A program made the translations under genes and the position numbers. From CALGFH01 sp036003705 (GTDB taxonomy: Bacteria; Actinomycetota; CALGFH01): DNA of 23,296 nucleotides. Every line of letters starts with the position of its first letter. Position 1 is the stretch's first letter. A model generated the notes under the pieces. The model ran no database searches, was not told the origin of the DNA, and saw only the letters and a list, made by a program, of their open reading frames with translations. The stretch spans positions 1 through 23,296 of the forward strand of contig DASYSE010000039.1 of assembly GCA_036003705.1 (NCBI GenBank). The letters run 5' to 3'. Of the stretch, positions 14,176 to 21,220 are shown in pieces.

Positions 14176-15062
14176 CCGCTGTTCTCGGCGACAACCTCGT
14201 CACCATCGTCGACGGCGTCGCCTTCGGCGTGCTGCTGTTCACCATCGCCGTCGGTCTGTCGCTGGTCTTCGGGATCATGGACGTGCTGAACCTGGCCCAC
14301 GGGGCGCTGTACCTGGTCGGCGCGTACCTGGCAGACCAGTTCGCCGGCGACGGCCAGGCCGGGATCGGGGGCTTCCTGGTCGCCGGGCTGGCCGCGACGG
14401 TGGTGGGTGCGGCCGCCGGGGCGGGGCTGGCCGTGATGACCCGGCCGCTGGCCCGGCGTGGCCACCTCGACCAGGCGCTGCTGACCCTCGGCGTCGCCCT
14501 GATCGTCGGCGATCTGCTGTCGGCCCGGTTCGGCAACGACGTCCAGTCGGTCCCGCCGCCCCGGTTCCTGGCCGGCAGCGTCAGCCTGGCCGGGCGCGAC
14601 TACCCGAGCTACCGGCTGGCCGTGATCGTCGCCGGGCTGCTGCTGGCCGTGATCGTCTACCTGCTGGTGGAGCGGAGCCGGGTGGGGGCGCTGGTCAGGG
14701 CGACGGTGGCCGACGCCCCGATGGTCCGGGCGATGGGCGTCGACACCGGCAGGCTGGTGATGGCGGTGTTCGCCTTCGGGGTGATGCTGGCCTGCCTCGG
14801 CGGGGTGCTGGGGGCGCCGGTCCTCGGTGCCTACCCCGGCCTGGACGAGCGGGTCCTGATCCTGGGGCTGGTGGTGGTCGTCCTCGGCGGGCTCGGGTCG
14901 GTCGGGGGCGCGTTCCTCGGCGCCATGGTCATCGGCCAGGTCGAGGTGCTGGGGGTGTCGCTGCTGCCGCAGTACGCCAGCTTCCTGGTCTTCGGGACGA
15001 TGGCCCTGGTGCTGCTGGCTCGCCCGGCCGGCATCCTCGGCCGGGCGGGGAAGCTCGGGTGA
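14172..15062 (+). CDS. livH: ABC importer permease, LivH family
   Basis: 296 residues with about eight membrane helices (VAFGVLLFTIAVGLSLVFGIM, LAVIVAGLLLAVIVYLLVE, MAVFAFGVMLACLGGVLG and others). The family signature LSLVFGIMDVLNLAHGALYLVGAY is present near residues 29-52, and the conserved cytoplasmic loop SRVGALVRATVADAPMVRAMGVD, which docks on the ATPases, is near residues 177-199. It forms the membrane channel with the LivM-like protein. The start is the ATG at 14172; upstream sequence in this frame is not protein-like. No ribosome-binding site is seen. The stop overlaps the next gene as GTGA. Confidence 0.92.
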   Translation: MTAVLGDNLVTIVDGVAFGVLLFTIAVGLSLVFGIMDVLNLAHGALYLVGAYLADQFAGDGQAGIGGFLVAGLAATVVGAAAGAGLAVMTRPLARRGHLDQALLTLGVALIVGDLLSARFGNDVQSVPPPRFLAGSVSLAGRDYPSYRLAVIVAGLLLAVIVYLLVERSRVGALVRATVADAPMVRAMGVDTGRLVMAVFAFGVMLACLGGVLGAPVLGAYPGLDERVLILGLVVVVLGGLGSVGGAFLGAMVIGQVEVLGVSLLPQYASFLVFGTMALVLLARPAGILGRAGKLG

Positions 15063-16045
15063 GGAGGGTCGCCGCCGGGGCGGCGCTTGGGCTGCTGGCG
15101 GTCGTGCCCCTGCTGGTGTCGTCCAACGTCGCCGACATGCTGAGCCGGGTGCTGGCCTTCGCCCTGCTGGCGCTCGGCCTGGATCTGCTGGCCGGGATCG
15201 GCGGGCTGCCGTCGCTCGGCCAGGCGGCGCCGTTCGGGGTCGGCGCCTATACGGCCGCCCTGCTGGCCAAGCACGCGACCACCGTGGCGCCGCTGCAGCT
15301 GCTGGCCGCGACCGCCGCCGGCGCGGCCCTGTCGGCGGCGGTGGGCTGGCTGCTGGTGCGGTCCCGCGGCACCTACTTCCTGATGCTGACCCTGGCCGTC
15401 GGGGAGATCGTCCACGAGCTGGCCGACCGCTGGGAGGGTGTCACCGGCGGCACCAATGGGCTCGCCGGGATCCCGGCCATCACCCTTGTCCCAGGGGGCG
15501 CGCCGGTCCGGCTGGCCGGGGTGCGCTACTGGTACGTCCTGGCGGCCGTGCTGGTCTGCGGGGCCGCCCTGGTGACGGTGTCGCGCAGCGCCTTCGGTCG
15601 GACCCTGCGCGGCGTCCGCGACAACGAGGAGCGGATGCGGTCGCTCGGCTACCGGACCTTCCTGCCCAAGTATGCGGTGTTCTGCATCGCCGGGGCGGCC
15701 GCCGGGGCCGGCGGGGCGCTGTGGGTCGCCCGGGCCCGCTTCGTCTCCCCCGCCGACCTCGGCTTCGAGGTCTCGGCCATGGCCCTGCTGGCGGTGGTGA
15801 TCGGCGGGCGGGGCAGCCTGTGGGGGGCCGCGCTCGGCGCCGCCGTGGTCGTGCTGGTGCGCGAGGAGCTCTCCCCCCAGCTCGGCGGCCGCGGGCCGCT
15901 GGTGCTCGGCCTGGTGTTCGTGGCCGCCGTCTACCTGCTGCCCCGGGGCTTCGCCGGGACCCGGCTGCGGTGGCCCTCCTCACCGGGGGACCACCCCGGC
16001 GGTCCCCCAGACCCCGCCGGCCGCCGCGGGACGGCCGCGACGTGA
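15059..16045 (+). CDS. livM: ABC importer permease, LivM family
   Basis: 328 residues, starting at GTG 15059 inside the GTGA overlap with livH. Hydrophobic helices occupy most of the protein (LGLLAVVPLLVSSNVADML, LAFALLALGLDLLAGIGGLPSLGQAAPFGVGAY with the family's GxxSLGQxxFfGxGAY motif). The ATPase-docking loop is SAFGRTLRGVRDNEERMRSLGY, followed by the typical KYAVFCIAGAAAGAGGAL helix. Near the end VIGGRGSLWGAALGA is the normal LivM closing helix. The last 25 residues are Pro/Gly-rich and look disordered. It is the second half of the membrane channel. Confidence 0.92.
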   Translation: MRRVAAGAALGLLAVVPLLVSSNVADMLSRVLAFALLALGLDLLAGIGGLPSLGQAAPFGVGAYTAALLAKHATTVAPLQLLAATAAGAALSAAVGWLLVRSRGTYFLMLTLAVGEIVHELADRWEGVTGGTNGLAGIPAITLVPGGAPVRLAGVRYWYVLAAVLVCGAALVTVSRSAFGRTLRGVRDNEERMRSLGYRTFLPKYAVFCIAGAAAGAGGALWVARARFVSPADLGFEVSAMALLAVVIGGRGSLWGAALGAAVVVLVREELSPQLGGRGPLVLGLVFVAAVYLLPRGFAGTRLRWPSSPGDHPGGPPDPAGRRGTAAT

Positions 16046-16818
16046 CCGGCCTGCTGGAGACGACGGGGCTGACCAGGCGCTACGGCTCGCTGGTGGCCCT
16101 GGACGGGGTCTCGCTGTCGGTCGCCGCCGGGGCCCGCCACGCCGTCATCGGGCCCAACGGCGCCGGCAAGTCGACCCTGTTCGCGCTGGTCACCGGGGGC
16201 CTCCGCCCGACCGCGGGCCGGGTCGTGTTCGACGGTCAGGACGTGACCCGCCGGCCCGACCACGCACGGGCCAGGGCCGGCATGGGCAAGACCTTCCAGC
16301 ATTCCAGCCTGTTCACCTCCCTGCCGGTGCTCGACAACGTCGCCCTGGCCACCCAGCTCGCGGCCGGCCGGGGGATGGCGATGCTTCGGCCGGCCCGCAG
16401 GCAGGTGGCGGTCCAGGAGCAGGCCATGCGCCAGCTGGAGCAGGTCGGGCTGGCGGGGCGGGCGGCGACCCCGGCGGCGGCCCTGTCGCACGGGGAGCGG
16501 CGCCAGCTCGAGGTCGCGCTGGCCCTGGCCGGCTCGCCCAAGCTGCTGCTGCTGGACGAGCCGACGGCCGGCATGTCGGCCGCCGACTCCTCCCGCTTCG
16601 CCGAGCTGGTGGAGTCGCTCGGGGCGGCGGTCACGGTGCTGATCATCGAGCACGACCTGGACGTGGTGTTCCGCCTGGCCACCCGGGTGACCGTGCTGCA
16701 CCTGGGCCGGGTCCTGGCCGACGGCGCCCCCGACGAGATCAGGGCCGACGAGACGGTCCAGCGGGCCTACCTGGGCGACGCCGCCCTCGACGACCTGTTC
16801 TTCGAGGCCGCCCCGTGA
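16042..16818 (+). CDS. livG: ABC importer ATP-binding protein, LivG family
   Basis: 258 residues, GTG start in a GTGA overlap with livM. Walker A is GPNGAGKST (37-45), the Q-loop is FQHSSLF, the signature is LSHGERRQLE (family consensus LSYGEQR), Walker B is LLLLDEPTAGMS and the H-loop is IIEHDLDVVF. It has the LivG-type sequence between Walker A and signature (TRRPDHARARAGMGKTFQ). With LivF it powers uptake on the cytoplasmic side. Confidence 0.93.
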   Translation: MTGLLETTGLTRRYGSLVALDGVSLSVAAGARHAVIGPNGAGKSTLFALVTGGLRPTAGRVVFDGQDVTRRPDHARARAGMGKTFQHSSLFTSLPVLDNVALATQLAAGRGMAMLRPARRQVAVQEQAMRQLEQVGLAGRAATPAAALSHGERRQLEVALALAGSPKLLLLDEPTAGMSAADSSRFAELVESLGAAVTVLIIEHDLDVVFRLATRVTVLHLGRVLADGAPDEIRADETVQRAYLGDAALDDLFFEAAP

Positions 16819-17519
16819 CCGCGCTGCTGGAGGTTCGGGGGCTGCGCGCAGGCTACGCCGGCAGCGCGGTCCTGCACGGCGTCGACCTGACGCTCCGCGA
16901 GGGCCAGGCGGTCGCCCTGCTGGGCCGCAACGGGGTCGGCAAGTCGACCTTCCTGTCGGCGGTCATGGGCCTGCTGCGGCCGAGCGCGGGGAGCGTGCGG
17001 CTCCGGGGGCGGGAGCTGGCTGGCCGGCCGGCCAACCTGGTGGCCAGGGCCGGCGTGGCGCTCGTGCCCCAGGGCCGGCGGGTGTTCGCCGACCTCACCG
17101 TCGAGCAGAACCTCCAGGTGGCGGCCGGCCGCCGCAGCGCCGGCCCGTGGACGCCGCAGCGGGTGTACCAGGTCCTGCCCCAGCTGGCCGAGCGGCGCCG
17201 CCACCGCGCCGACCAGCTCTCCGGGGGCGAGCAGCAGATGCTGGCCATCGCCAGGGCGCTGCTGCTCAACCCGAGGCTGCTGCTGCTCGACGAGCCATCC
17301 GACGGCCTCGCCCCCGCGGTGGTCGCCATGGTCGGCCAGCTGCTCGGCGAGCTGCGCGACCGGGGGCTGTCGGTGCTGCTGGTCGAGCAGGACCTCAGGT
17401 CGGCGTTCGCGGTGGCCGACGAGGTCGCGGTGATGCGCAAGGGCGAGATCGTGCACCGGGCGCCGACGCTCGAGTTCCGCTCCGACGCCGCCCTCGCCGC
17501 CCGGCTGCTCGGCGTCTAG
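16815..17519 (+). CDS. livF: ABC importer ATP-binding protein, LivF family
   Basis: 234 residues, GTG start overlapping the livG stop. Walker A is GRNGVGKST (37-45), the Q-loop region is VPQGRRVFADLTVEQNL as in LivF, the signature is LSGGEQQMLAIARAL, Walker B is LLLLDEPSDGLAP and the H-loop position reads LLVEQDL, with Gln in place of His as is usual for LivF. It is the last gene of the importer operon. Its final 39 bases plus one are repeated, with four changes, 87 bp downstream. Confidence 0.93.
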   Translation: MTALLEVRGLRAGYAGSAVLHGVDLTLREGQAVALLGRNGVGKSTFLSAVMGLLRPSAGSVRLRGRELAGRPANLVARAGVALVPQGRRVFADLTVEQNLQVAAGRRSAGPWTPQRVYQVLPQLAERRRHRADQLSGGEQQMLAIARALLLNPRLLLLDEPSDGLAPAVVAMVGQLLGELRDRGLSVLLVEQDLRSAFAVADEVAVMRKGEIVHRAPTLEFRSDAALAARLLGV

Positions 17520-17567
17520 CCGGCCGCGGAGGCTGTGGACCGCGGTACGCGCAGCGCGTCGGTCGGC

Positions 17568-17607
17568 TCCGACGCCGACCTCGCCGCCCGGCCACTCGGC
17601 GTCCAGC
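17568..17607 (+). repeat. Diverged 40-bp copy of the livF 3' end
   Basis: Positions 17568-17607 match 17481-17520 at 36 of 40 bases. The original encodes SDAALAARLLGV plus stop; the copy would read SDADLAARPLGVQ, its stop codon changed to CAG. The offset is 87 bp. This is a partial tandem duplication or the remains of a former gene tail. Confidence 0.8.
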
Positions 17608-17627
17608 AAGCGGACCCGGGCGTGGGG

Positions 17628-18395
17628 CTACTTCGGAGCCATCCGGATGGCTCCGTCGAGGCGGATGACCTCGCCGTTGAGCATCCGGTTCTCGACGATG
17701 TGGCGCACCAGGGCCGCGTACTCCTCCGGCCGGCCGAGCCGCGACGGGAACGGCACCTGGGCGCCGAGCGACGCCCGCACCTGGTCGGGCATCGCGGCCA
17801 GCATCGGGGTGTCGAAGATGCCGGGCGCGACCGTCACCACCCGGATGCCCTGGCGGGCCAGCTCGCGGGCGATCGGCAGGGTCATGCCGGCCACCCCGGC
17901 CTTGGAGGCGGCGTAGGCGGCCTGGCCGATCTGGCCGTCGAAGGCGGCAACCGACGCGGTGTTGACGATCACGCCCCGCTCGCCGTCGTCCAGCGGGTCG
18001 TTGCCGGCCATGGCCTCGGCGGCCAGCCGGGTGACGTTGAACGTGCCGACCAGGTTGACCTGGATCGCGGTCACGAACCTGGCCAGCGAGTGCGGGCCGT
18101 CGCGGCCGAGGACCCGCTCGGCGGAGGCGATCCCGGCGCAGCTGACCGCGACGTGCAGGCTTCCGCCGATGTCGACGGCCGCGGCCACGGCGTCGCGCAC
18201 GCTGGCCTCGTCGGTGACGTCGGTGGGCACGAACCGGGCTCGCTCCCCCAGCGCTTCGGCCACGGTGACGCCCCGCTCCCGGTCGACGTCGGCCAGCACG
18301 ACCGACCCGCCCTCGGAGACGACCATCCTGGCGGTGGCGGCTCCCAGCCCGGATCCGCTCCCGGTGACCAGCACCGTCCTGCCCGCGATCTCCAC
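17628..18395 (-). CDS. SDR-family dehydrogenase, HSD10-like (3-hydroxyacyl-CoA dehydrogenase type)
   Basis: 255 residues. The cofactor motif is TGSGSGLG (11-18). D36 at the end of the second strand points to NAD(H) rather than NADP(H). The SCAGI block is at 85-89, N114 is conserved, and the catalytic set is S148, Y161, K165 (NTASVAAFDGQIGQ, YAASK). The C-terminus LDGAIRMAPK is that of bacterial and animal HSD10, which oxidises 3-hydroxyacyl-CoA, including branched-chain 2-methyl-3-hydroxybutyryl-CoA in isoleucine breakdown. That fits its position beside a branched-chain amino-acid-type importer, though the two are convergent and the link is inference. GTG start at 18395 with AGGAG 8 nt upstream. 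Confidence 0.88.
   Translation of the reverse strand: MEIAGRTVLVTGSGSGLGAATARMVVSEGGSVVLADVDRERGVTVAEALGERARFVPTDVTDEASVRDAVAAAVDIGGSLHVAVSCAGIASAERVLGRDGPHSLARFVTAIQVNLVGTFNVTRLAAEAMAGNDPLDDGERGVIVNTASVAAFDGQIGQAAYAASKAGVAGMTLPIARELARQGIRVVTVAPGIFDTPMLAAMPDQVRASLGAQVPFPSRLGRPEEYAALVRHIVENRMLNGEVIRLDGAIRMAPK
17634..17655. repeat. Perfect 22-bp palindrome at the 3' end of the SDR gene
   Basis: The centre is CATCCGGATG and the arms are CGGAGC and GCTCCG; all 11 pairs match. It lies inside the last codons of the SDR gene (encoding Gly-Ala-Ile-Arg-Met-Ala-Pro) and about 115 bp after livF stops. It could act as a hairpin that ends transcription of the convergent genes, or be a by-product of the conserved protein end. 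Confidence 0.7.
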
Positions 18396-18440
18396 CCTGC
18401 CCGCTCCTCTCCTCGGCCGAGAGGGGCACCGTACGACAAC

Positions 18441-18456
18441 CGCGTCCCAGGACGCG
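18441..18456 (-). terminator. Hairpin between thioredoxin-like and SDR genes
   Basis: CGCGTC-CCAG-GACGCG is a perfect inverted repeat (seven pairs if CA is taken as the loop). It lies in the 121-bp gap downstream of the thioredoxin-like gene and upstream of the SDR start, both on the minus strand. It could end the first message before the SDR promoter. No T-tract is seen. Confidence 0.4.
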
Positions 18457-18516
18457 ACGGCGGGGGCAGCCGCTCTGGTGGGGCCGACCCCGACGATCGG
18501 GCGGCAGGGCCGGAGC

Positions 18517-19098
18517 TCAGCCCGAGAAGACCAGCCAGTCGGGCTGGTTGCCCGGCTTCCACTTCAGGCTGCAGCCCATGCTCGGCCGGTGCGGCTCGGG
18601 CACCGGCTCGCCCCGCAGGACGAGGTCGAGGGCCTGGCGTAGCAGCTCGCCGCTGACGGGCCGGCCGTTGCGTGGCGTGCTGTCGTCGAAGGCGCCCCGG
18701 TAGGCGAGCCTGCCGTCGGCGTCGTACAGGAACAGGTCGGGGGTGCACATCGCCCGGAAGGCGGCCGCGGCCCGCTGCTCGTCGTCGACCAGGTAGGGGA
18801 AGGCGAAGCCGGCCCGCCGAGCCTGGCTGGCCAGCCCGTCGGGGCCGTCGTCGGGGTAGGCGTCGATGTCGTTGCTGCAGACCCCCACCGCGGCCAGGCC
18901 ACGTTCGGCGTATTCGGCGACGATGGCCCCGAGCGCCCGTTCGACGTGGCGGACATAGGGGCAGTGGTTGCACAGGAACATCACCAGCAGCGCGGGCCCG
19001 TCGAGGTCGGAACGGGCCACCCGTTGCCCGGTGATCGACGGCAGCTCGAAGTCGGGTGCGGGGGTGCCGAGCGGCACCATCAGCGAGGAAACAGCCAT
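18517..19098 (-). CDS. Thioredoxin-fold family protein (AhpC/TSA-related, CNHC motif)
   Basis: 193 residues. A thioredoxin-like fold starts at PLGTPAPDFELPSITG. The active-site motif is FLCNHCPYVRH, with C43 and C46 as a CxxC pair. FRAMCTPDLFLYDADGRLAYRGAFDD is the usual fourth and fifth strand region, and the C-terminus MGCSLKWKPGNQPDW is typical of this 180-200-residue bacterial family. There is no signal peptide, so it is cytoplasmic. The family is thought to be redox-active, but a defined substrate is not known to me. ATG 19098 has AGGAG 8 nt upstream. Confidence 0.88.
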   Translation of the reverse strand: MAVSSLMVPLGTPAPDFELPSITGQRVARSDLDGPALLVMFLCNHCPYVRHVERALGAIVAEYAERGLAAVGVCSNDIDAYPDDGPDGLASQARRAGFAFPYLVDDEQRAAAAFRAMCTPDLFLYDADGRLAYRGAFDDSTPRNGRPVSGELLRQALDLVLRGEPVPEPHRPSMGCSLKWKPGNQPDWLVFSG

Positions 19099-19146
19099 GA
19101 TCGGTTCTCCTGTGCGCCTGGCTTCCGGTTCGCCCGGGGCGGTCCC

Positions 19147-19175
19147 ACGCTAGCGGACATGGCCGATCGCTTCAG
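19147..19175 (-). promoter_or_regulatory. Candidate promoter of the thioredoxin-like gene
   Basis: On the minus strand CTGAAG (19175-19170), a 17-bp spacer and TAGCGT (19152-19147), a TANNNT -10. The predicted start near 19140 gives a leader of about 42 nt. The -35 is weak. Confidence 0.35.
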
Positions 19176-19363
19176 GCCGGCGGACAGGGGAGCGTTCAGC
19201 TCGCGCCCATCCTGGGTACCGACGACGGCCAGGCGGGAGGTGGACGGTGCCGGAACCAGGGAGCCACGACGCGATGGTGCCCGCGCTGCCTGCACCCGGC
19301 TGGCGAGGCCGCGACCTGTCCCCGGTGCGGGCTGAGGCCGACCCCGTTCCGGCGTGACAGCAT

Positions 19364-19382
19364 CAGCGGCACATCACCGCTG
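19364..19382. repeat. Inverted repeat upstream of the flippase-like gene
   Basis: CAGCGG-CACATCA-CCGCTG: six perfect pairs around a 7-nt centre, ending 8 nt before the AGGAGG ribosome-binding site. Its place suits an operator or a leader hairpin. Confidence 0.55.
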
Positions 19383-19399
19383 CGACGCCGAGGAGGACC

Positions 19400-20464
19400 G
19401 TGGCCGATCCCCAGGTGCGGCCCGGCGCACGGCCGGACAGGCGCCGGCTGGCCGTCCGGGTCCTGCTGGCGGTCACGGTGCTCGCCGTCGTCTACGTCGG
19501 GCTGTTGCCCAGGCTGGTCGACGTGGGCCAGGTGTGGGCGACCCTGCGGGCGATGACCTGGCTGGAGGTGGCGACGCTGGTCGCGGCGGCGGCCTGGAAC
19601 CTTGGCTCCTACCTGCTGCCGCAGCTGGTCGCCCTGCCCGGCCTGACCCCGCGGCAGGCGTTCCTTGAGAGCCACGCCTCGACCGCGGTCGGGAACCTGC
19701 TGCCGGCGGGCCAGGCGGTCGGGCCGGGCGTGACCTACCGCTTCTACTCCTCCTACGGGTTCGGGCGGGCCGAGATCGTGCTGTCGCTGCTGGTGCAGGG
19801 AGTGTGGAACAACTTCGTGAAGCTGGGCATGCCGCTCGTCGCCCTCGGCCTGCTGGTGGCCTCCGGCGATGCCGCCGGCGAGCTGGCCCCGGCGGCCGTG
19901 GTCGGGGTGGCGGTGTTCCTGCTGGCCCTGTTCGGCTTCGCGTTCGGCCTGTCCAGCGAGCATCGGGCCGCTCGGCTCGGCGGGGCGTTGGCCGCCGTGG
20001 CGTCGACGCTGCGGCGGTTGGTCGGCCGGCCCGGCCAGCCGCGCTGGGACGAGGGCGCGGTCGCCTTCCGCAGCCAGGCGATCTCGCTGCTGCGCCGCCG
20101 CTGGCACTGGCTCACCCTCTCCACCCTGGTCAGTCACCTGTCGCTGTTCCTGGTGCTGTTGCTGGCCCTCCGGCATGTCGGGGTCGCCGGGTCGGCGGTG
20201 AGCTGGGTCGAGGCGCTGGCCGCGTTCGCGCTGGTCCGGCTGCTATCGGCCTTCCCGATCACCCCCGGCGGATTGGGCGTGGTCGAGCTCGGCCTGGCCG
20301 CGGCGCTGGTGCTGGCCGGGGGCGAGGAGGCCCCGGTGGTGGCGGCGGTGCTGGTGTTCCGGGTGCTGACCTTCCTGCTGCCGATCCCGATCGGTGCCTT
20401 CACCTGGTGGCGCTGGCGCCGGACCGAGGGGCGGCTCGCGGCCCCCGCCGGCGCCGCCGGTTGA
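19400..20464 (+). CDS. Flippase-like integral membrane protein (lysylphosphatidylglycerol synthetase TM / UPF0104 type)
   Basis: 354 residues, GTG start with AGGAGG 3 nt upstream. About eight membrane helices are visible (VRVLLAVTVLAVVYVGLLP; LVAAAAWNLGSYLLPQLVAL; AVVGVAVFLLALFGFAFGL; LSLFLVLLLALRHVGV; VVAAVLVFRVLTFLLPIPIGAF). The family motifs are the cytoplasmic ESHASTAVGNLLPAGQAVG region and the late LLSAFPITPGGLGVVELGLA, where PxxPGGlGxxE is the hallmark. Related domains flip or anchor lipids, as in MprF and AglD. There is no attached synthase domain, so a role in moving a polyprenyl- or phospholipid is possible but unproven. It stands alone between divergent thioredoxin-like and Rad52-like genes. 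Confidence 0.85.
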   Translation: MADPQVRPGARPDRRRLAVRVLLAVTVLAVVYVGLLPRLVDVGQVWATLRAMTWLEVATLVAAAAWNLGSYLLPQLVALPGLTPRQAFLESHASTAVGNLLPAGQAVGPGVTYRFYSSYGFGRAEIVLSLLVQGVWNNFVKLGMPLVALGLLVASGDAAGELAPAAVVGVAVFLLALFGFAFGLSSEHRAARLGGALAAVASTLRRLVGRPGQPRWDEGAVAFRSQAISLLRRRWHWLTLSTLVSHLSLFLVLLLALRHVGVAGSAVSWVEALAAFALVRLLSAFPITPGGLGVVELGLAAALVLAGGEEAPVVAAVLVFRVLTFLLPIPIGAFTWWRWRRTEGRLAAPAGAAG

Positions 20465-20560
20465 CCGGCAGCCCCAACCGGCCGGCGACGGCCTCCGACT
20501 GTCACAGGGGGCGGATACGCTCGTACCTGACACTCTCCCCTTCCCCGAGGACGGAGCCCT

Positions 20561-21070
20561 GTGAGCACCATCTCCGAGGTCCGGCAGCCGCCGGCCACCT
20601 CCGAACACGACCTCGTCGAACTGTCGCGCCGCTTCCCCGACGGCTTCGTCGAACGCAAGGACGGCAGCAACTACGTCGCCCACCACGTCGTCAACCAGCG
20701 ACTGCTCAGCATCGTCGGCCCGTTCGACTTCGAGCTGGTCGAGGTCATCCGGGGCGACATGCCCGCGGTGCCCGCCGATCCCCATGCCAGGAGCCGAAGG
20801 GGCAAGGCCGGCTCGCCGGCCCTCCGCAACGTCGTTGTCGGTGGCATCTGGCGGCTGACCTGCACGATCGACGGTCGCCAGGTACACGTCGAGGAGGTCG
20901 GCGACGTCGGCGACGTGCACAACTGGCCCCACGACGGCGCCCGCCTCAAGGATGCCGCCTCCGACGCCCTCAAGCGTTGCGCCATGCGCTTCGGTCTCGG
21001 CCTGCACCTGTGGGCGCAGGAGCACTACTTCCTCGACCATCAGCTCCAGGCGCAGGCTCCGGCAGGGTAG
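20561..21070 (+). CDS. Rad52/22-like single-strand annealing protein
   Basis: 169 residues, GTG start with GGAG 4 nt upstream. The order of motifs fits the Rad52/Rad22 annealing core (Pfam PF04098 type): RKDGSNYVAHHVVNQRLLSIVGPFDF (the L/YvehH...RLN-FG block), two beta-strands VVVGGIWRLTCTIDGRQVHVEEVGDVG, then DGARLKDAASDALKRCAMRFGLGLHLWA, which corresponds to the conserved K-xxxTDAlKRAxRxFG helix. In bacteria such proteins mostly come from phages or mobile elements and pair complementary single strands in recombination. The C-terminal tail is only about 15 residues, so an SSB-binding tail is not obvious. It lies 150 bp upstream of the Wadjet-like genes, same strand. Family call rests on motif reading, not a search. 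Confidence 0.65.
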   Translation: MSTISEVRQPPATSEHDLVELSRRFPDGFVERKDGSNYVAHHVVNQRLLSIVGPFDFELVEVIRGDMPAVPADPHARSRRGKAGSPALRNVVVGGIWRLTCTIDGRQVHVEEVGDVGDVHNWPHDGARLKDAASDALKRCAMRFGLGLHLWAQEHYFLDHQLQAQAPAG

Positions 21071-21206
21071 CCAACCCGTCACCCCGTCTCGGTCTCGGCA
21101 CGGTTCCGGCGCCCCGGGGCCACCGGTGGGCTCCGGGCATCGCGGGGATGCCTTCGATTGTCCGCATTGCAGCAACTGAGGTTCCTGCGTTGTCCCGGTC
21201 TCCGGG

Positions 21207-21212
21207 TAGGCT
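21207..21212 (+). promoter_or_regulatory. -10 box of a probable leaderless promoter for the DUF2397 gene
   Basis: TAGGCT ends 8 nt before ATG 21221, the same spacing as at the plsC gene, so transcription would begin at or within 2 nt of the start codon. No ribosome-binding site precedes this ATG, which agrees with a leaderless message. No good -35 is visible at 16-18 bp. Confidence 0.4.
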
Positions 21213-21220
21213 CTCGCACC

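Larger units (their letters stand above)
19099..19399. other. Intergenic region between divergent thioredoxin-like and flippase-like genes
   Basis: 301 bp without a supported gene. It holds the candidate minus-strand promoter (19147-19175) and an inverted repeat just before the plus-strand gene (19364-19382). Plus-strand bases 19275-19331 translate to CPRCLHPAGEAATCPRCG and a few further residues. This looks like a small zinc ribbon, but the frame has no usable start codon and no stop nearby, so I do not call it a gene. Confidence 0.5.
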
